A DNA stretch of 64,000 nucleotides. Origin: Brachionus plicatilis. Taxonomy: Eukaryota > Rotifera > Eurotatoria > Ploima > Brachionidae. Positions 10,659 to 22,549 of the stretch are shown here, one piece after another. Both the position numbers and the translations under genes were made by a program. The notes below the pieces were generated by a model. That model ran no database searches. It was not told the origin of the DNA and saw only the letters and a list, made by a program, of their open reading frames with translations. The DNA is taken from contig QEOQ01000253.1 of NCBI GenBank assembly GCA_010279815.1, positions 1,305,681 through 1,369,680 on the forward strand, given 5' to 3'. Numbering within the stretch: the first letter of the stretch is position 1; each line of letters opens with the position of its first letter.

Positions 10659-13405
10659 TTGAAATAAATATTTACTAAAAATTGTATTTTCAAAATATTT
10701 GCAATAGTTGATTAGTTTAAAGAAGGTTGAGGTTTTGATTGAAAATTTGTTATGGGAAATTTTTTCCAGAGTTTTTTGCAAGAGTTTACCAAAACAATGA
10801 GAAATAATCAAGTTCTTTTTTAATTGAATTGCAATTTTCTTCTAAATTTTTTCATTAAATAAAACCAAAAAAATATTCGAAACTTGGAAAAATAAAATTA
10901 GATATTCACAAAATTTTTTTAAATCTTATCTAATATCAAACGTGGCTGCATATTTTCGATTTAGGCTATTTTTCTGTTTTCTTAATTTAAGTCTACAATG
11001 CCTAATGCTTCTTCTAGATCAAAAAACGACATAAAACTGATCAATTAAATTACAACATCAATTATATTGTTTTTTTTTCAACCAAGAATTAGAATTTTTA
11101 ATAAATTAAAAATTTGGATTTCATTAATTTTATAAATACATTACAAAAGAAAAGCAAAATGATAGAAAATCTGATAAATTTTATCTACAAGTTCAAAATA
11201 AGTTCCTTAAGTGCAACATGTTGCAATATATATAGAAGCATTATTTATCACATTCTGGTATAACTCTGTGAATTTCGATTTAAAAATTTAATTTTGATAA
11301 TTCAGTCTTTGATAATTTTGCAGAAATTTTAAAGTTGATGCAACTATGAATGCTGAACCACCTTTAAGTCACAAAAGCGTTTTTAGGTCTGATTTAATCA
11401 TATCTTTAGAGGGCCATAGATTTTATTAATTTTTAATATCTTTTAAATATTTGTACAAACTAGTCAACAAGTACATATTTTTTTGTCAAAATTTTGAACA
11501 CCCATTTGTATTCAAAATAAAAATAAAAGAGAATTAACTTTTTGAACGAATACCTTTTATAATTTTTAATACCCAATACTCAATAGCTTGCATTTATTTT
11601 AAAATAGCTGATTTAATTTCTTTGGACTGTCTTTATAGTCAAAAAGTCACAAAGGATTAAGCTTATGAAAGAAAAGTAGGCTAAAGTTACGATTCTTTAA
11701 TTTCAGTCTTTAAAAAAGTATAAGACTAGAGGGTAAAAAATTTATAAAATTAACTTTTTTTAAGATTTAACTAGAAAAATTTGAATCCTGGCTTGAAATA
11801 GAAAATTATTTGTAGTGTTTCATTTAAAATTTTTAACATTAATTAGAATACTTAATTAATATTTTTAGGCTAAAAGTGCAATTGTTTTATTAATATGCTT
11901 GTTATGTGATATTTTATTTTTTATACTTTTAATTAAATTAAATATTTTATACATCATTTTTTAATTGTTGGCAAAAAATAAATTTTAAAAAAAACATCTG
12001 ATAAGGTCAAAAAATTATATTTATGGCATTATATCCGAGAAAATTGATGAACTCTGTAATTCTCTGTTGTTTTATTGATTACGGTTTCTTTTACTTGTAT
12101 CTTAGTTCGATGAGAGCTGCAATAATGGCCAAGTTACATTAACATACTTGATTCTTAGCTGTGTTTCATTCAAGTTTCAAAATTTCTATGTGCTCGTCCT
12201 TGGTACATACAAAGTTATTACTCTTTTGGTGGTCTTAAAGATCTTGTTCTATGTTTTGATATTTAAAGCCGGTTGATTCCAGATCTATCTCAACTAAGCT
12301 TGTTAACTCTTCGATCAATTCGTAAGCTCGATTAAGTATTTTATATCACAATAAAAGTTCTGATGATAGATTTACATTGGTAATTAATATCCAATTAATT
12401 GATTATTAAATTCCAAGAGTCTGATGGGACTGATAAAATTTTTATCCATCAAGTTGTAAATATATTTGTAAAATTTACTAAAAACAGATGTTTAAAATAA
12501 AAAAAGTTAAACAAAATTTGAGTTTTTTACAATCATTTTTAAATTCTATAATTTAGGAAAGAATTAATCTTTTAATATTGTTAGATTTTGAGACCTTTCC
12601 CTTCGTTACTGGCATAAAAATTTTATTCTCCGCAGCACTTGCATGATTCTAGCTATGCCGCTGTTAATATTTAAATATCAAAATAATGGAATCACACTTT
12701 TGCCATCAAAGGTTCTTTTTTATGCCGAAAATTAATTTTTCGAAAAAATTTGAATAATAGTGCACTGTATCTCAATTCTCAAAATTTCGTAATCAATAGA
12801 AAATGAATAACTTTTATGGATGCCAAACTTGCCGAAACCAGTATGACCTGAATTGTGCATGTTTTGCAAAATTAAAGGTTGTTGCTCTTTAAACTTTAAA
12901 TTTTCTAAATTTTTTTTATTATTGCTAAAAATTGGAATGATTAGTGGAAAATGAATTTTAAAATGATGTGCAGTCTATGTCTTAGAGCGAAAAATAATAT
13001 CAACTAATCTATAAACTGTGGTGCTTTAAAAAATAAATAAGTGGTTTTAGAAACTAAGTAAATCAGCATTAAATTTTAATTTCCTTTACTAAAGGTTTAT
13101 TTCCTTTAAATAATAATTTGAATTTAAAAAAATACCTCACATGACTTTTTCTAAATAGCTATTTGTACCTTTTATTTCTAGGTGTTGTTTGAGTGATTTT
13201 AAAGCCAGAGAGAACTCAACTTAAATTAATTAATGCTTGTTTAAAAATATTTGAATAAACTTTTAAAAAAAATTATAAAAATAATTATTTATTAACTTGA
13301 AAAAACATAATCAATTTTTAATTTAATGGCCAAACTTTGTTTCTTCAAAATCAAATTCAATTATTTAAAATTTTTAAATTTACACAGATCTTCTTAAGTA
13401 TAAAT
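10659..13405. other. Intergenic, no gene recognised
   Basis: AT-rich throughout. The only coding-like stretch is at about 12050-12350 on the minus strand, where one frame reads RAYELIEELTSLVEIDLEST and further protein-like segments broken by several stops; it may be a decayed transposon gene but no family could be named. Confidence 0.5.
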
Positions 13406-14422
13406 TCAAACTTTTTCAGATTTAACTCGTTTACTCCGGGGTAACAAGGACATAAATTCATCTCTAAACATGCTATTGAAAATTATATTGATAAAAAATG
13501 GTGAATAATTGTTAAGATAAGATACGCAGTTGGATATTGATTGAATCATATCGAATAAATCCAAATCAACTTCAATAGTAAAACTCATAAAGTGCATTGT
13601 ATGGTACAAAACAAACGATATAGCCCATGGAAGATAAATAAGCAAAAAAACGATATTTATTGCTATTACAGTTATGGCAAAATTGTATTCCTTTTTCAAA
13701 GACTTTCCGAGTTGGGTATTCTTTTTTGATTTTAATACCTGCTTGGTAACTGAATAGTTAAGAATAAAAATAATTGTAAATGGTACTAGATCTCTAAAGA
13801 GAATATTTACTGCATCGCCAATTAAATCGGTTATTTCAGTTCCGATACATTCGGTAATTGTAGAATTTAAACGAGTTGAATTCAAGTCAATCAGGGCCTC
13901 ATCCGATATGCTATCTGTTGCAATAAAAAAGGTAAAGTAAATTGAATTGGTAGCAAAAAGACCTAAAATAGATAGCAAAATAGCAAAATAGTAATATTTT
14001 TTGCTCAAAATTTTAGCTTTAAAATTACAAATAGATCTGTAAAGGTCGTAGGAAATATAAATTTGGGCAATTGAAGGAATCTGGAGGGCAACCGATGCAA
14101 AAATATTATAAAATTTGCATGAAAATAGATTAAAATTTCTTGGATCAATTTCAAATTTTTCTAATGTATAAATGATCAACTGGTTAATTAAAGCTATAAT
14201 ATTAAATAAACACAAAATGATATACAAAAATCCCATATTTGTATTCTTGTTGAAGCGTTTACGAGAAAAAATCCACATTGATAAAATGTTTAGCAGAATG
14301 CCTAAAGGCATGGTTGTTATAGAAAAATAATATTGAACGGCAATTGCTTTTTCACTCATTTTAAAATGAGAATAAAATATTTCAGAAAAAGTCAATTGTG
14401 AATATATTTTGTTTTTAAGCAT
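13406..14422 (-). CDS. Orphan rhodopsin-like G-protein-coupled receptor
   Basis: Intronless 338-residue seven-helix membrane protein. Hydrophobic segments lie near residues 31-52, 64-86, 103-125, 140-165, 205-230, 250-275 and 293-315. TM1 contains GILLNILSMW, with the class A Asn. A Cys at the start of TM3 (FSCKFYN) and one in extracellular loop 2 (TECIGTE) could form the usual disulfide. Loop 2 has Asn-glycosylation sites (LNSTRLNST). After TM3, the DRY position reads YDLYR, and TM7 ends NNYSPFFINIIFNSMFR in place of NPxxY, so both activation motifs are degenerate. The tail is short and basic. Met22 (at 14359) is an equally good start because it begins closer to TM1. Ligand unknown; it resembles divergent peptide-receptor-like orphans of invertebrates. 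Confidence 0.75.
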   Translation of the reverse strand: MLKNKIYSQLTFSEIFYSHFKMSEKAIAVQYYFSITTMPLGILLNILSMWIFSRKRFNKNTNMGFLYIILCLFNIIALINQLIIYTLEKFEIDPRNFNLFSCKFYNIFASVALQIPSIAQIYISYDLYRSICNFKAKILSKKYYYFAILLSILGLFATNSIYFTFFIATDSISDEALIDLNSTRLNSTITECIGTEITDLIGDAVNILFRDLVPFTIIFILNYSVTKQVLKSKKNTQLGKSLKKEYNFAITVIAINIVFLLIYLPWAISFVLYHTMHFMSFTIEVDLDLFDMIQSISNCVSYLNNYSPFFINIIFNSMFRDEFMSLLPRSKRVKSEKV

Positions 14423-15189
14423 TTCGGAAATTTTATTTTCAAATTACGATCTAATTTTTTGCTAAATTGATTTTCTAAACTACTTAAATAAATCGGAAAA
14501 GATTATTTTATATTTTTAAAAAAATGATAAAAAGGTGAAATTATACAAAATTCAAAATTTTAAATGAACTGAATAAAAATTAAATCAAAAACAAAAAGAA
14601 CAAAAATTAACTGAGAAAAGCGTCTGAGATCGATTTTTTTTAATAACTTCTTAAACCTAAATTTGTGTATTTTTATTTTGTTCTTTTCCTTAATTTGATT
14701 AAAAATATATTTGTTATGTTATATAAAATTTTAATTAAAATTTGCAGTTTCTTTTGATGAAATTTAAGAAAATCTTTTAATCGGAAATATATATCCTTAA
14801 AAGAGAATCAGTTCTAAATGAATATATGATTTTAGAAATTAATAATTAGACTCAAGTGTTGATTTGAAAAATTAAAACCATAAACTAATTAATTTTTTTA
14901 AATTCAATATGAGAAATATGAATTTAAGTCATAGATCAATCAAAGATTAAATCTTCAAATCATTTTGTCTGACTAATGCAAATAGTCAAATAGCGGTAAC
15001 CACCACCAGAAGCAAAAAATATCGTGACATAATTTTTATTTTTTATTTTTTAATTAATTAATTGAAGTTTTTTTCTTAAATATTAATGTAAATTTTAAGA
15101 GAAAATAATGGCTTAGAATTTTTCTATCACCAAAAATCATCATTTTTCTAGACTGCAAGATTTATTGTATTTTTATTCAGTCGAACCAG

Positions 15190-15911
15190 GGCTTGATGAA
15201 GCAGCAATTGCAAGATGACATTGATAGTCTGGTCAAATGGTGCGTGGAATGGTCAATGGACCTTAATATTGAAAAATGTGAAATTATGCATATTGGGAAT
15301 AAAAATCCCAATAGCCAGTTTACAATGCCGAATGGAAACCAAGCTCAAAAAATTTCTAAAACGACTGAGCAGAGAGATCTTGGAGTAATTTTAACGAGTG
15401 ACATGAAATGGAGTAAACAAATAAGTACATCAGCTGCTAGGGAAAACATAATCCTTGGTCTGACTCTAAACGGGTTAAATAACTTGGATTAATGTGTATT
15501 AATGGGTTTACGAATCTAGAGTACGCATAGAGGCTTAGAAGGCTAAATTTAGCAACGTTGGGTACAAGAAGGAAGCGAGGTGATCTTATTCAAATGTATG
15601 AAATACTGAATAAGCATGATCAGATCTGATGGTACAATAAGTGGGAAAAAGATAATTCGAATATGCAGATGTACGAAACGAGAGGCAACAGTTACAAGTT
15701 GAGAAGAGAAATTGTTAAAAACTGCGCACAAAGATTCAACTTTTTCACCTACAGAATTGTTAATGAATGGAATAAGCTTACGAACCAAATCATTGAATCA
15801 AAAACAATTAACAATTTAAAGAAAAATTTAGGCAAACTTTTGAAAGACTAAAATATTAGCTTATTGTCTTGATAAAATCGGACTTAGCGCGAAAGCGTAG
15901 CAATTATTATT

Positions 15912-15942
<31 letters not shown>

Positions 15943-15950
15943 TTATAAAG
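15190..15950 (+). mobile_element. 5'-truncated non-LTR retrotransposon (LINE) 3' end
   Basis: Two protein segments give the thumb and C-terminal part of a LINE reverse transcriptase. The first (15193-15492) has DDIDSLVKWCVEWSMDLNIE, KCEIMHIG and QRDLGVILTSDMKWSKQI. The second (15663-15851) has AQRFNFFTYRIVNEWNKL and ends NLKKNLGKLLKD. The frame is broken between 15492 and 15663. The 3' UTR contains a CGC-GAAA-GCG mini-hairpin just before GTAGC, and then an (ATT)n tail at 15905-15948. The order and microsatellite tail are those of CR1/L2-type LINEs. Confidence 0.85.
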
Positions 15951-16730
15951 AAGTAATTTTGTTTGCAAGTAATTTTGTTTCATGAAAGTATTTTTAAAAA
16001 AGTTAGATTTTTTGGTGATAAAAAAAGTAAAATTAGTGCTTTAAAGAATTTAAAGCCGAAATAATTATTAAAAATAATTTATAAAATGTTTATGAGATAA
16101 TTGTAGCTACAGTTTTAAGTCAATAAAAGCTAACTAACATACCTCTAAAAATCGTAATTAAAGAGCCAATCAATTATTTTTTTGTTATTAAATTTCATAT
16201 TTTAATAAATTAAATGAAATATTGATAAAATAAATTTTAAACAAATAATTAACTTTTTATTTTTAAATAACAACTATAAAGTGCAAAAATAATTTGAAGA
16301 CTTTAAATTACGACAACTTAGTAAAAAATTCATTTTTTATAAAATTTTATTCTAAAATCTATTTCAAAAATATTATTCCAATTTAAAAATTCAAAGATTG
16401 AATAATCTAAATAAACTACTTCATCTTCTTGAGAAAACATTACCTCCATGTTGAAATTAATTAGTTTACGTTCATTTTTTTGCTGTATATAATTACTTTT
16501 TGTTGAAAAATATTATTTTACTGTCAAAATTAATTAGTTGTAAATAAATTGTTCGATATACTTTTTGTTTAATTTAATTAGTTTATTTACAAAATATTTT
16601 TTTTAAGTTTTAAATAATTTCTTATTTTTGAAAAATAAAAATAATAAATTACATTATACAATATTTGAATAATAAAAATATAAAAAAAAATAATAAAAAA
16701 TAAAAAATTTATTTAAATTTTGCCTAACTA

Positions 16731-16840
16731 TTCCTTATCATTCTTTAGCTTTTGCTGGTCTTCCAGCTTTTGCTTTTGGAACAACAATTTTTTTTGGATA
16801 AACTTCAATGGCATTTAAACTGTCCTTTTTTTTAGTCAGA
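16731..16840 (-). pseudogene. AT-hook-like coding tail, possible transposase remnant
   Basis: On the minus strand the sequence reads VVPKAKAGRPAKAKE and then a stop. AGRPAKAK is an AT-hook-like core and resembles the end of the SWIM/AT-hook fragment at 32428-32800. Upstream the frame soon closes, so this is at most a fragment. It lies downstream of RdRP-A. Confidence 0.35.
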
Positions 16841-17257
16841 TTGAAATGAAATCTATTTATCAAAATTAACTTATTTATCCGATTCTAGTTTATTGCATCT
16901 TGAGTTAATGAAATTGAGATTAATTAAACTTGAATTGGATTTATCTAGTTACAAATACAAATACAAATATCTTTAACTTCTTGCACTCGATTTGCAAATC
17001 AACAACTTTCCACGGTAAATTAAACATTTTTATTCAATTTTATTTAAATTTTTTTAAGACTCAAAACTAAATATTGTATAATATAATAAATTATTTTCAA
17101 CAAAACTAAATTAAAATAAACAAAAACTAATATTTTCAACTTGTCAAAGTAAATTTTTTTGTCCAAAAAAGAATTTTTATTTTTTCAACAAAAAGTAATT
17201 AACCACAACAGAAAGTAATTATTTTCGAAGTACAGGTACACAACAGCCCATTTTTTT

Positions 17258-17532
17258 TAGTCGACCCCCGCTAAATCCTTTCTGAATTATCAATTATATT
17301 TGAATTATTTTTGTATACATCATTAATTTTTGATTTTCTATTTAGTAAACTAAAAAATCAAAATCAAAAAATTGAGGAAAACGAAGCGTAAAATAAACTT
17401 TTAAATCTTAGAAAATATTAACATATAAGCAATTAAAAATATTAAGCCTATAAACTTAAAAATTCACTTTTATTATTTAAAATTTTTTCCAAATTTTTTA
17501 GTTTTCTCAGATCGGATTAACCCAAGTCGACA
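17258..17532. mobile_element. Possible small inverted-repeat element with GTCGAC ends
   Basis: Left GTCGACCCCCGCTAAATCC and the complement of the right end, GTCGACTTGGGTTAATCCG, can be aligned with several mismatches, and both continue with TCTGA. About 270 bp lie between them without coding sequence. The similarity is modest and no target duplication was found. Confidence 0.3.
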
Positions 17533-17595
17533 TTTTTTTAAATAATCTAAATGCTTAGTTAAAATTTACTTAATTGACTTTTTGGTGTAAGAAAT

Positions 17596-20500
17596 TTAAT
17601 TAAAATTAGACAATTTTTTGGTAGAAAAAATATTAGTGGATTCGGCAGACATGCTGAACGGTATCATAGTTGGAAAAACTTTTGATACTTTTGGTGAGAG
17701 ATTGTCGTTACAAAAATTTTTCATTAAACACAAAACATCATAGAACATCCATGGTATTTGATATTTGAATTTTTCTTCATTTTTAAAAGTCTTGTAGAGG
17801 TTGACAACTCTCGATCTGAAATAAAGACCATTGAATGAATAAACACTCTTTTTCATATTTTTGTCATTAATTTCTTCGCGAAAATACTTCAAATTAACTA
17901 CGAAATCTCTGAATTCGTTGGCAAATTCAGCTTTTTGTTTATCTTTTTCAGAGCAATAGTTTTTCGACTCTTGTCTCTCATACATTCCTTTAAACAAGTC
18001 ACATTTATCTTTTTGAATTTGATTACCATTTTCAATTTTTTTTACCTTTTCGATATATTTCAGATATTCTTTTACTATTTCCTTTAAATTTTCTTCTTCA
18101 ATTTTACTTTCTGATAAGTCTATAATAAAATCTTTTTCTTCTAATAAAACTATTTCAGCATCGCTCAAAAATTCACCTCTAGTCAGATTGTTTGCTCCTA
18201 CAATATCAATGAATTTCTTGATAGCTCCAGTAACTAAGCATTCTAACAGTGAGCTCTTTTTTGAATTAATTTCGGAAAATTTAAATTTTTTTCTCTCGAT
18301 AATTTGTTTTAAACAATTAAATTTTTCTTCTTTAGATTTTTCTTCTTTAGATTTTTGTTCAAAATTTTCTATATCTCTAGTGGAAATGTACCAAAGTGGC
18401 TTTTTAATTGGGGGAATAGACTCTGACGATTTGATACCATCAATGCATTTATTTATCTCTATAACACCCAATAGATAATTACTTTTAAGCATATTTTTCC
18501 GATCTTGATCATATGAACAAAGAAGGAAGTAATGCCAAAGACCTGTCTTGTTTTCATATAACACATCGCTAGCATAAACCTCAGCCAGCTGATTTAGCAA
18601 ATTTTTTTCATCTATTTTTCCTGATGAACTAGGATTTGTTGGATATTTTAATTCAGTTTTTGAATTATCAAAATCAGTTAGATGATCATCCCACGAGACA
18701 AAATAAAGGTCTCCGTCCAAATCACCACCGCTCAAAATATCAGTCAAAGGCCTGGATCCTTTTTTGGGAAAAACTACACAATTAACTAGATGAGATAATT
18801 CATCCACATATTTTGTTCGAACTCTGCGAGCCTCTGTCACGCTGTAACAAGGAACCCGACAGACTAAAACAAAACTTCCATCCAAGTACTCGATGTTTCC
18901 CAAGCTATTGCGGTAGGAAACATAAATCTCATCTTCTTTCAGCACATCAGTCTCATCAATGACGCCAATAAAATATCTAGATTTTTCAATTTGAATATTA
19001 AAAGTTCTTTTTGTAATTATGTTATATAGACCTTGTTCAATGATCAATTCACGGATAATTTTGTACTGTCTCGGATCTAGTTCTTGGACCATATTTTGTC
19101 TACAAGCTAGCAAAATCATTTTGTATTTGTGCGTAAATTCGTCCACAACATCTGAATTGAACAATTTGGCAAGAGCTTTTTTTGGATCTGTCAAACTTTT
19201 TTCGATTTCGTCTAAATAATCTTGAAATATTCTCAAGATGTATTCTTTGAATTTTTCGCTACACAGTCCATCTAAAATCATCAAAATCTCTGAATTTAAA
19301 TTGGCTGGAACAGAAACATTTGGTGCCCATGAAACAATATTTAGATAAAAATCATTTGATTCAAATTTTTCTTGACTTTTTCTGAACAAAATTTTAACCT
19401 TTTTATTTACTCCCGGGCATATCTTATTAAATATGCTGTCGGAAAATCCGGTCAAAACTCCTTTGAATCCGCCAATTCTTATCTGAAAAATATAGCTAGT
19501 ATAGTCAAGATTCAAATTTTTTGAGATTTCTTCACAAGTCTCTTGGCGAATGATGCCAACTCCATCAGTAAAGCAATAGTCATTGTTTTCAAAATCTTCG
19601 ACAATTTTGTATTCTGTTCGTTTGAGCCTAAAAACAGGAACACTGCTTGAATAGAGCAAACTATAGCGTTTGTTCAGTTTATAGATTTGGGAAAATTGAG
19701 AAAAATTTCCAAAAAAATTAAGAAAATGATTAAAATTTAGTTTGTCACAGCTTTCTTTGTCAATAGCCCAAAAATTGCGCTCTTTTCGTCCACTATTAGA
19801 GCTTCCAATGTAGCAAAAAAAATTTTCTTTTTCTCCATCTAGTTCTACGCATATTCCATTTGTTAAAATTTTAACTAAAAATTTTTCCAATTCGCTATTT
19901 TTAACTGTATTTTCGACTCTAAAATTTATTTTAAAATGAGCTATTTTCTTAACATTATAATTTTCTTTGAGTATTCGAATAGCTCGGTTTGTAATATTAA
20001 GTTTTTCCGTAATATCTGTATTATAGCTTATTGAATTAGAATCATATCTAATGTTTAATAAAAATGAATGAAAATTGTAGTCACTATCTTTGATATCAAT
20101 GATCATTGGTTCAGTAAAACTGTCTTTAAATTCTGATACTGGAGAAATCGGTTCTTCTTTTATTCGTTCTTTTGAAGTATTGAGTGACTTAGATTTTGAT
20201 TCTAAGTTGTCACTTCTAATAAACGAATTCTTGAAAATGGGGTTGTTAAGCTTTTTATCAGTTGTATCATCATCTGATACACTTATCAATTCTGATGCAG
20301 GAGAAGTGTTTTCTTTTTTCAATCCAGTATTATTTTTGGTCGATTTGGGTATTTGATTTTTTGGTTCTATAGTATTATTAAAGTTCCCTCTTTCTTTATA
20401 ATTTTTATGTCTTTCAGGGCTAAATTTTTCATCCCATTCAGATGGTGATTTTTTTGGATAAGTACGGTACCGATAGAAAAGACCACTGGCAATCATTTCA

Positions 20501-20796
20501 GAAGAGTTTTTTAGTATAACTTTAAATGGAGTTTTAGCATTTTTTGTCAAAGGATCTTGGGCATCAACTTTGAATTTATTCCATTTATCATTTACCATTC
20601 CAATATCTAAAATTTTAGCATTTTCAATTATAAATTTATCTTTTCTTTGAATAGATATCGAGTATTCTTTATTATTTGATAAAGTGAAATCTCTGGTTTC
20701 AAATAAAAGAAATTTTTCCTCTTCATCCAATATTAAATCTGGTATTTTGGACAATTCCGAATCAATAGGATATAATTTTATCGAAGGCTCTACCAT
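17596..20796 (-). CDS. Cellular RNA-dependent RNA polymerase A (RDR/EGO-1 family)
   Basis: Copies RNA templates into dsRNA or short antisense RNA in gene silencing. Single exon, 1066 residues. The catalytic loop SGGDLDGDLYFVSWD (DLDGD at residues 692-696) is the family signature, preceded by NCVVFPKKGSRPLTDIL; other core blocks are RIGGFKGVLTGF, RKSQEKF, TDGVGIIRQE and FTHKYKMILLACRQN. Residues 1-140 form a separate module (IKLYPIDSELSKIPDLILD to GLFYRYRTY, SEWDEKFSPERH), joined to the core by a Ser/Lys/Glu-rich linker (about 140-245). The module also begins RdRP-B and the protein at 23896-24573. Start MVEPSIKLYP fits the aligned starts of all three. The absence of introns contrasts with most neighbouring genes. 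Family assignment is firm; its biological targets are not visible. Confidence 0.95.
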   Translation of the reverse strand: MVEPSIKLYPIDSELSKIPDLILDEEEKFLLFETRDFTLSNNKEYSISIQRKDKFIIENAKILDIGMVNDKWNKFKVDAQDPLTKNAKTPFKVILKNSSEMIASGLFYRYRTYPKKSPSEWDEKFSPERHKNYKERGNFNNTIEPKNQIPKSTKNNTGLKKENTSPASELISVSDDDTTDKKLNNPIFKNSFIRSDNLESKSKSLNTSKERIKEEPISPVSEFKDSFTEPMIIDIKDSDYNFHSFLLNIRYDSNSISYNTDITEKLNITNRAIRILKENYNVKKIAHFKINFRVENTVKNSELEKFLVKILTNGICVELDGEKENFFCYIGSSNSGRKERNFWAIDKESCDKLNFNHFLNFFGNFSQFSQIYKLNKRYSLLYSSSVPVFRLKRTEYKIVEDFENNDYCFTDGVGIIRQETCEEISKNLNLDYTSYIFQIRIGGFKGVLTGFSDSIFNKICPGVNKKVKILFRKSQEKFESNDFYLNIVSWAPNVSVPANLNSEILMILDGLCSEKFKEYILRIFQDYLDEIEKSLTDPKKALAKLFNSDVVDEFTHKYKMILLACRQNMVQELDPRQYKIIRELIIEQGLYNIITKRTFNIQIEKSRYFIGVIDETDVLKEDEIYVSYRNSLGNIEYLDGSFVLVCRVPCYSVTEARRVRTKYVDELSHLVNCVVFPKKGSRPLTDILSGGDLDGDLYFVSWDDHLTDFDNSKTELKYPTNPSSSGKIDEKNLLNQLAEVYASDVLYENKTGLWHYFLLCSYDQDRKNMLKSNYLLGVIEINKCIDGIKSSESIPPIKKPLWYISTRDIENFEQKSKEEKSKEEKFNCLKQIIERKKFKFSEINSKKSSLLECLVTGAIKKFIDIVGANNLTRGEFLSDAEIVLLEEKDFIIDLSESKIEEENLKEIVKEYLKYIEKVKKIENGNQIQKDKCDLFKGMYERQESKNYCSEKDKQKAEFANEFRDFVVNLKYFREEINDKNMKKSVYSFNGLYFRSRVVNLYKTFKNEEKFKYQIPWMFYDVLCLMKNFCNDNLSPKVSKVFPTMIPFSMSAESTNIFSTKKLSNFN

Positions 20797-22549
20797 TTAA
20801 AGAAAAATATCTAAATATAAAAAGACGCTTAAAAATTAAATTTTTTTTTTAAATATAAACAATTTCTAAAAGTAAAATAAAAATTTTATTCTGATTTATC
20901 ATAATTTATTTCGTAACCAAGATCTTTTTTTTTAATTTTTCTAAATATCAGTATCCAAAAAATCGGAGAAAACAGATAAGAGTGTAAGAGTTTCCAATGT
21001 TTAAAAAATACTTTTTTTTCTTGTTTTTGGGTATAAATGCGTGATTTTTCTTTTTAAAAAATATATAATTTAAAATTATTTAAATATTTCTGAGAACTTC
21101 AAATTATCGAAAAATCTTTCCAAAATAGTATTAAATAATAAAAAAAATTCAAAAATTTAAAACAACAATAAGTCAACTTTTCTCAAAGTCTCAAAAAGAA
21201 TCTTAGAAATAAAAACTATATGTAGCTTAATTGATTCAAAAAACGGGACTCTTATATAAAGATTTAATTTTTTTGTGAACAGACATTGAATTAATAAATT
21301 CTCACCGAATGTTTGCTTAATGTTTTTTTAAAATGATGCATTACTACTTGAATTACCCAACATCATTCAATTTTAGGGAATTTATTTTTTATACTAAGCC
21401 ATTGTTTGCAGGCAGACTTTTTAAATAATCCAAAATAGTATGAATGCATTATTATTATATTAGCTATTTTAGCTATTTTGGCATGCATGTAAATGCTAGG
21501 TAAAAAATTAAAAATGCTAGGCAAAAACAAAAAGGCTAGTTTAAAAATTTGGAAAAAAATATTAAGCCTTGGAAAACTTGAAATTTGATGTAAAAATAAT
21601 TATATGAGTCAAAAATAACATAAATATCGTTTGCTTTTGGTAATTTTTTTTTAAATACGACCATATCTTATGTCTTGACTTCACTTGATAATAATCTCCA
21701 AAAATTTCAAAAATTGGAAAAGAAATAGCCGATCAACAAAGATGGCAAATTGTAGGTCATTAAAAGATAAAACTTAGTTAGAACGAGTCGGGTTAGTTTG
21801 AGTTAGTTGGAATGGGTTCTAATGGACTTTAAACTTAAATATTGATAAATGATTAATGCATTGATAAATTAACAAATAATGCCTAGCAAAAAATAATTTC
21901 TATCTTATTTTTTTACTTCCCTAGCAAATTAAACTTTGTACATGAATGTTTTAACTAGCGTAAATAATTAAAGCCATTGATTATTATTATTGTGTAATTT
22001 CAAAAAAATGAAAATCTAAAAATCAGTCTGTAATAAAATGGTTTTAATCAAATTTTACCTAAATTTCGTTGAAATAACTTTTTTTTTTTCTTTAATGTTA
22101 GAAATTAGGAAAATTAGAATTTTTTACCTTGATATTGATTTTTGGAAAAATCCTGCTCAAAAATTGAAAAAGAAAAGATTGAAAATTATTTTGAATCGCT
22201 GGTGCTTCTGGTGTTTCAATTTCAAACAATTTCTCTGATGCAAAAGAATTAAATTTAAAAAAGCGCAATCTTAATATTACGAGTTAAAAACCTTAAAAAA
22301 ATTCATTAAGTTATTTTTTTGAGTTTTTTCAAGAATTTTTTTAATCTATATTTTTTAAATACTAATATTTATCACAAAAAAAATACTAATAATTAGTCGA
22401 TTAAGGTCTGCACCAACTCTTGACTCACTTGACTCGCCAAAGCAGTAATTTAAAGCTTCATTTGCTTAAAAACATTAAAATTTAAAACATAATTTTATTT
22501 GGTTAAATTATTTATTCAAAAAAGTGGCAACTAAAAAAATGTTTAACAT
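20797..22549. other. Intergenic within the RdRP cluster
   Basis: AT-rich spacer upstream of RdRP-A and downstream of the small Cys/His gene. It must contain the RdRP-A promoter. No gene, RNA or repeat recognised. Confidence 0.55.

Larger units (their letters stand above)
14423..17595. other. Intergenic with retrotransposon remnants
   Basis: Contains the LINE 3' fragment at 15190-15950, an AT-hook-like coding tail at 16731-16840 and a possible small inverted-repeat element at 17258-17532, each listed separately. The rest is low-complexity AT DNA. Confidence 0.6.

Noticed and set aside
12050..12350. Coding-like minus-strand stretch (RAYELIEELTSLVEIDLEST ...)
   Set aside because: Several in-frame stops and no recognisable family; noted only as a possible transposon remnant.
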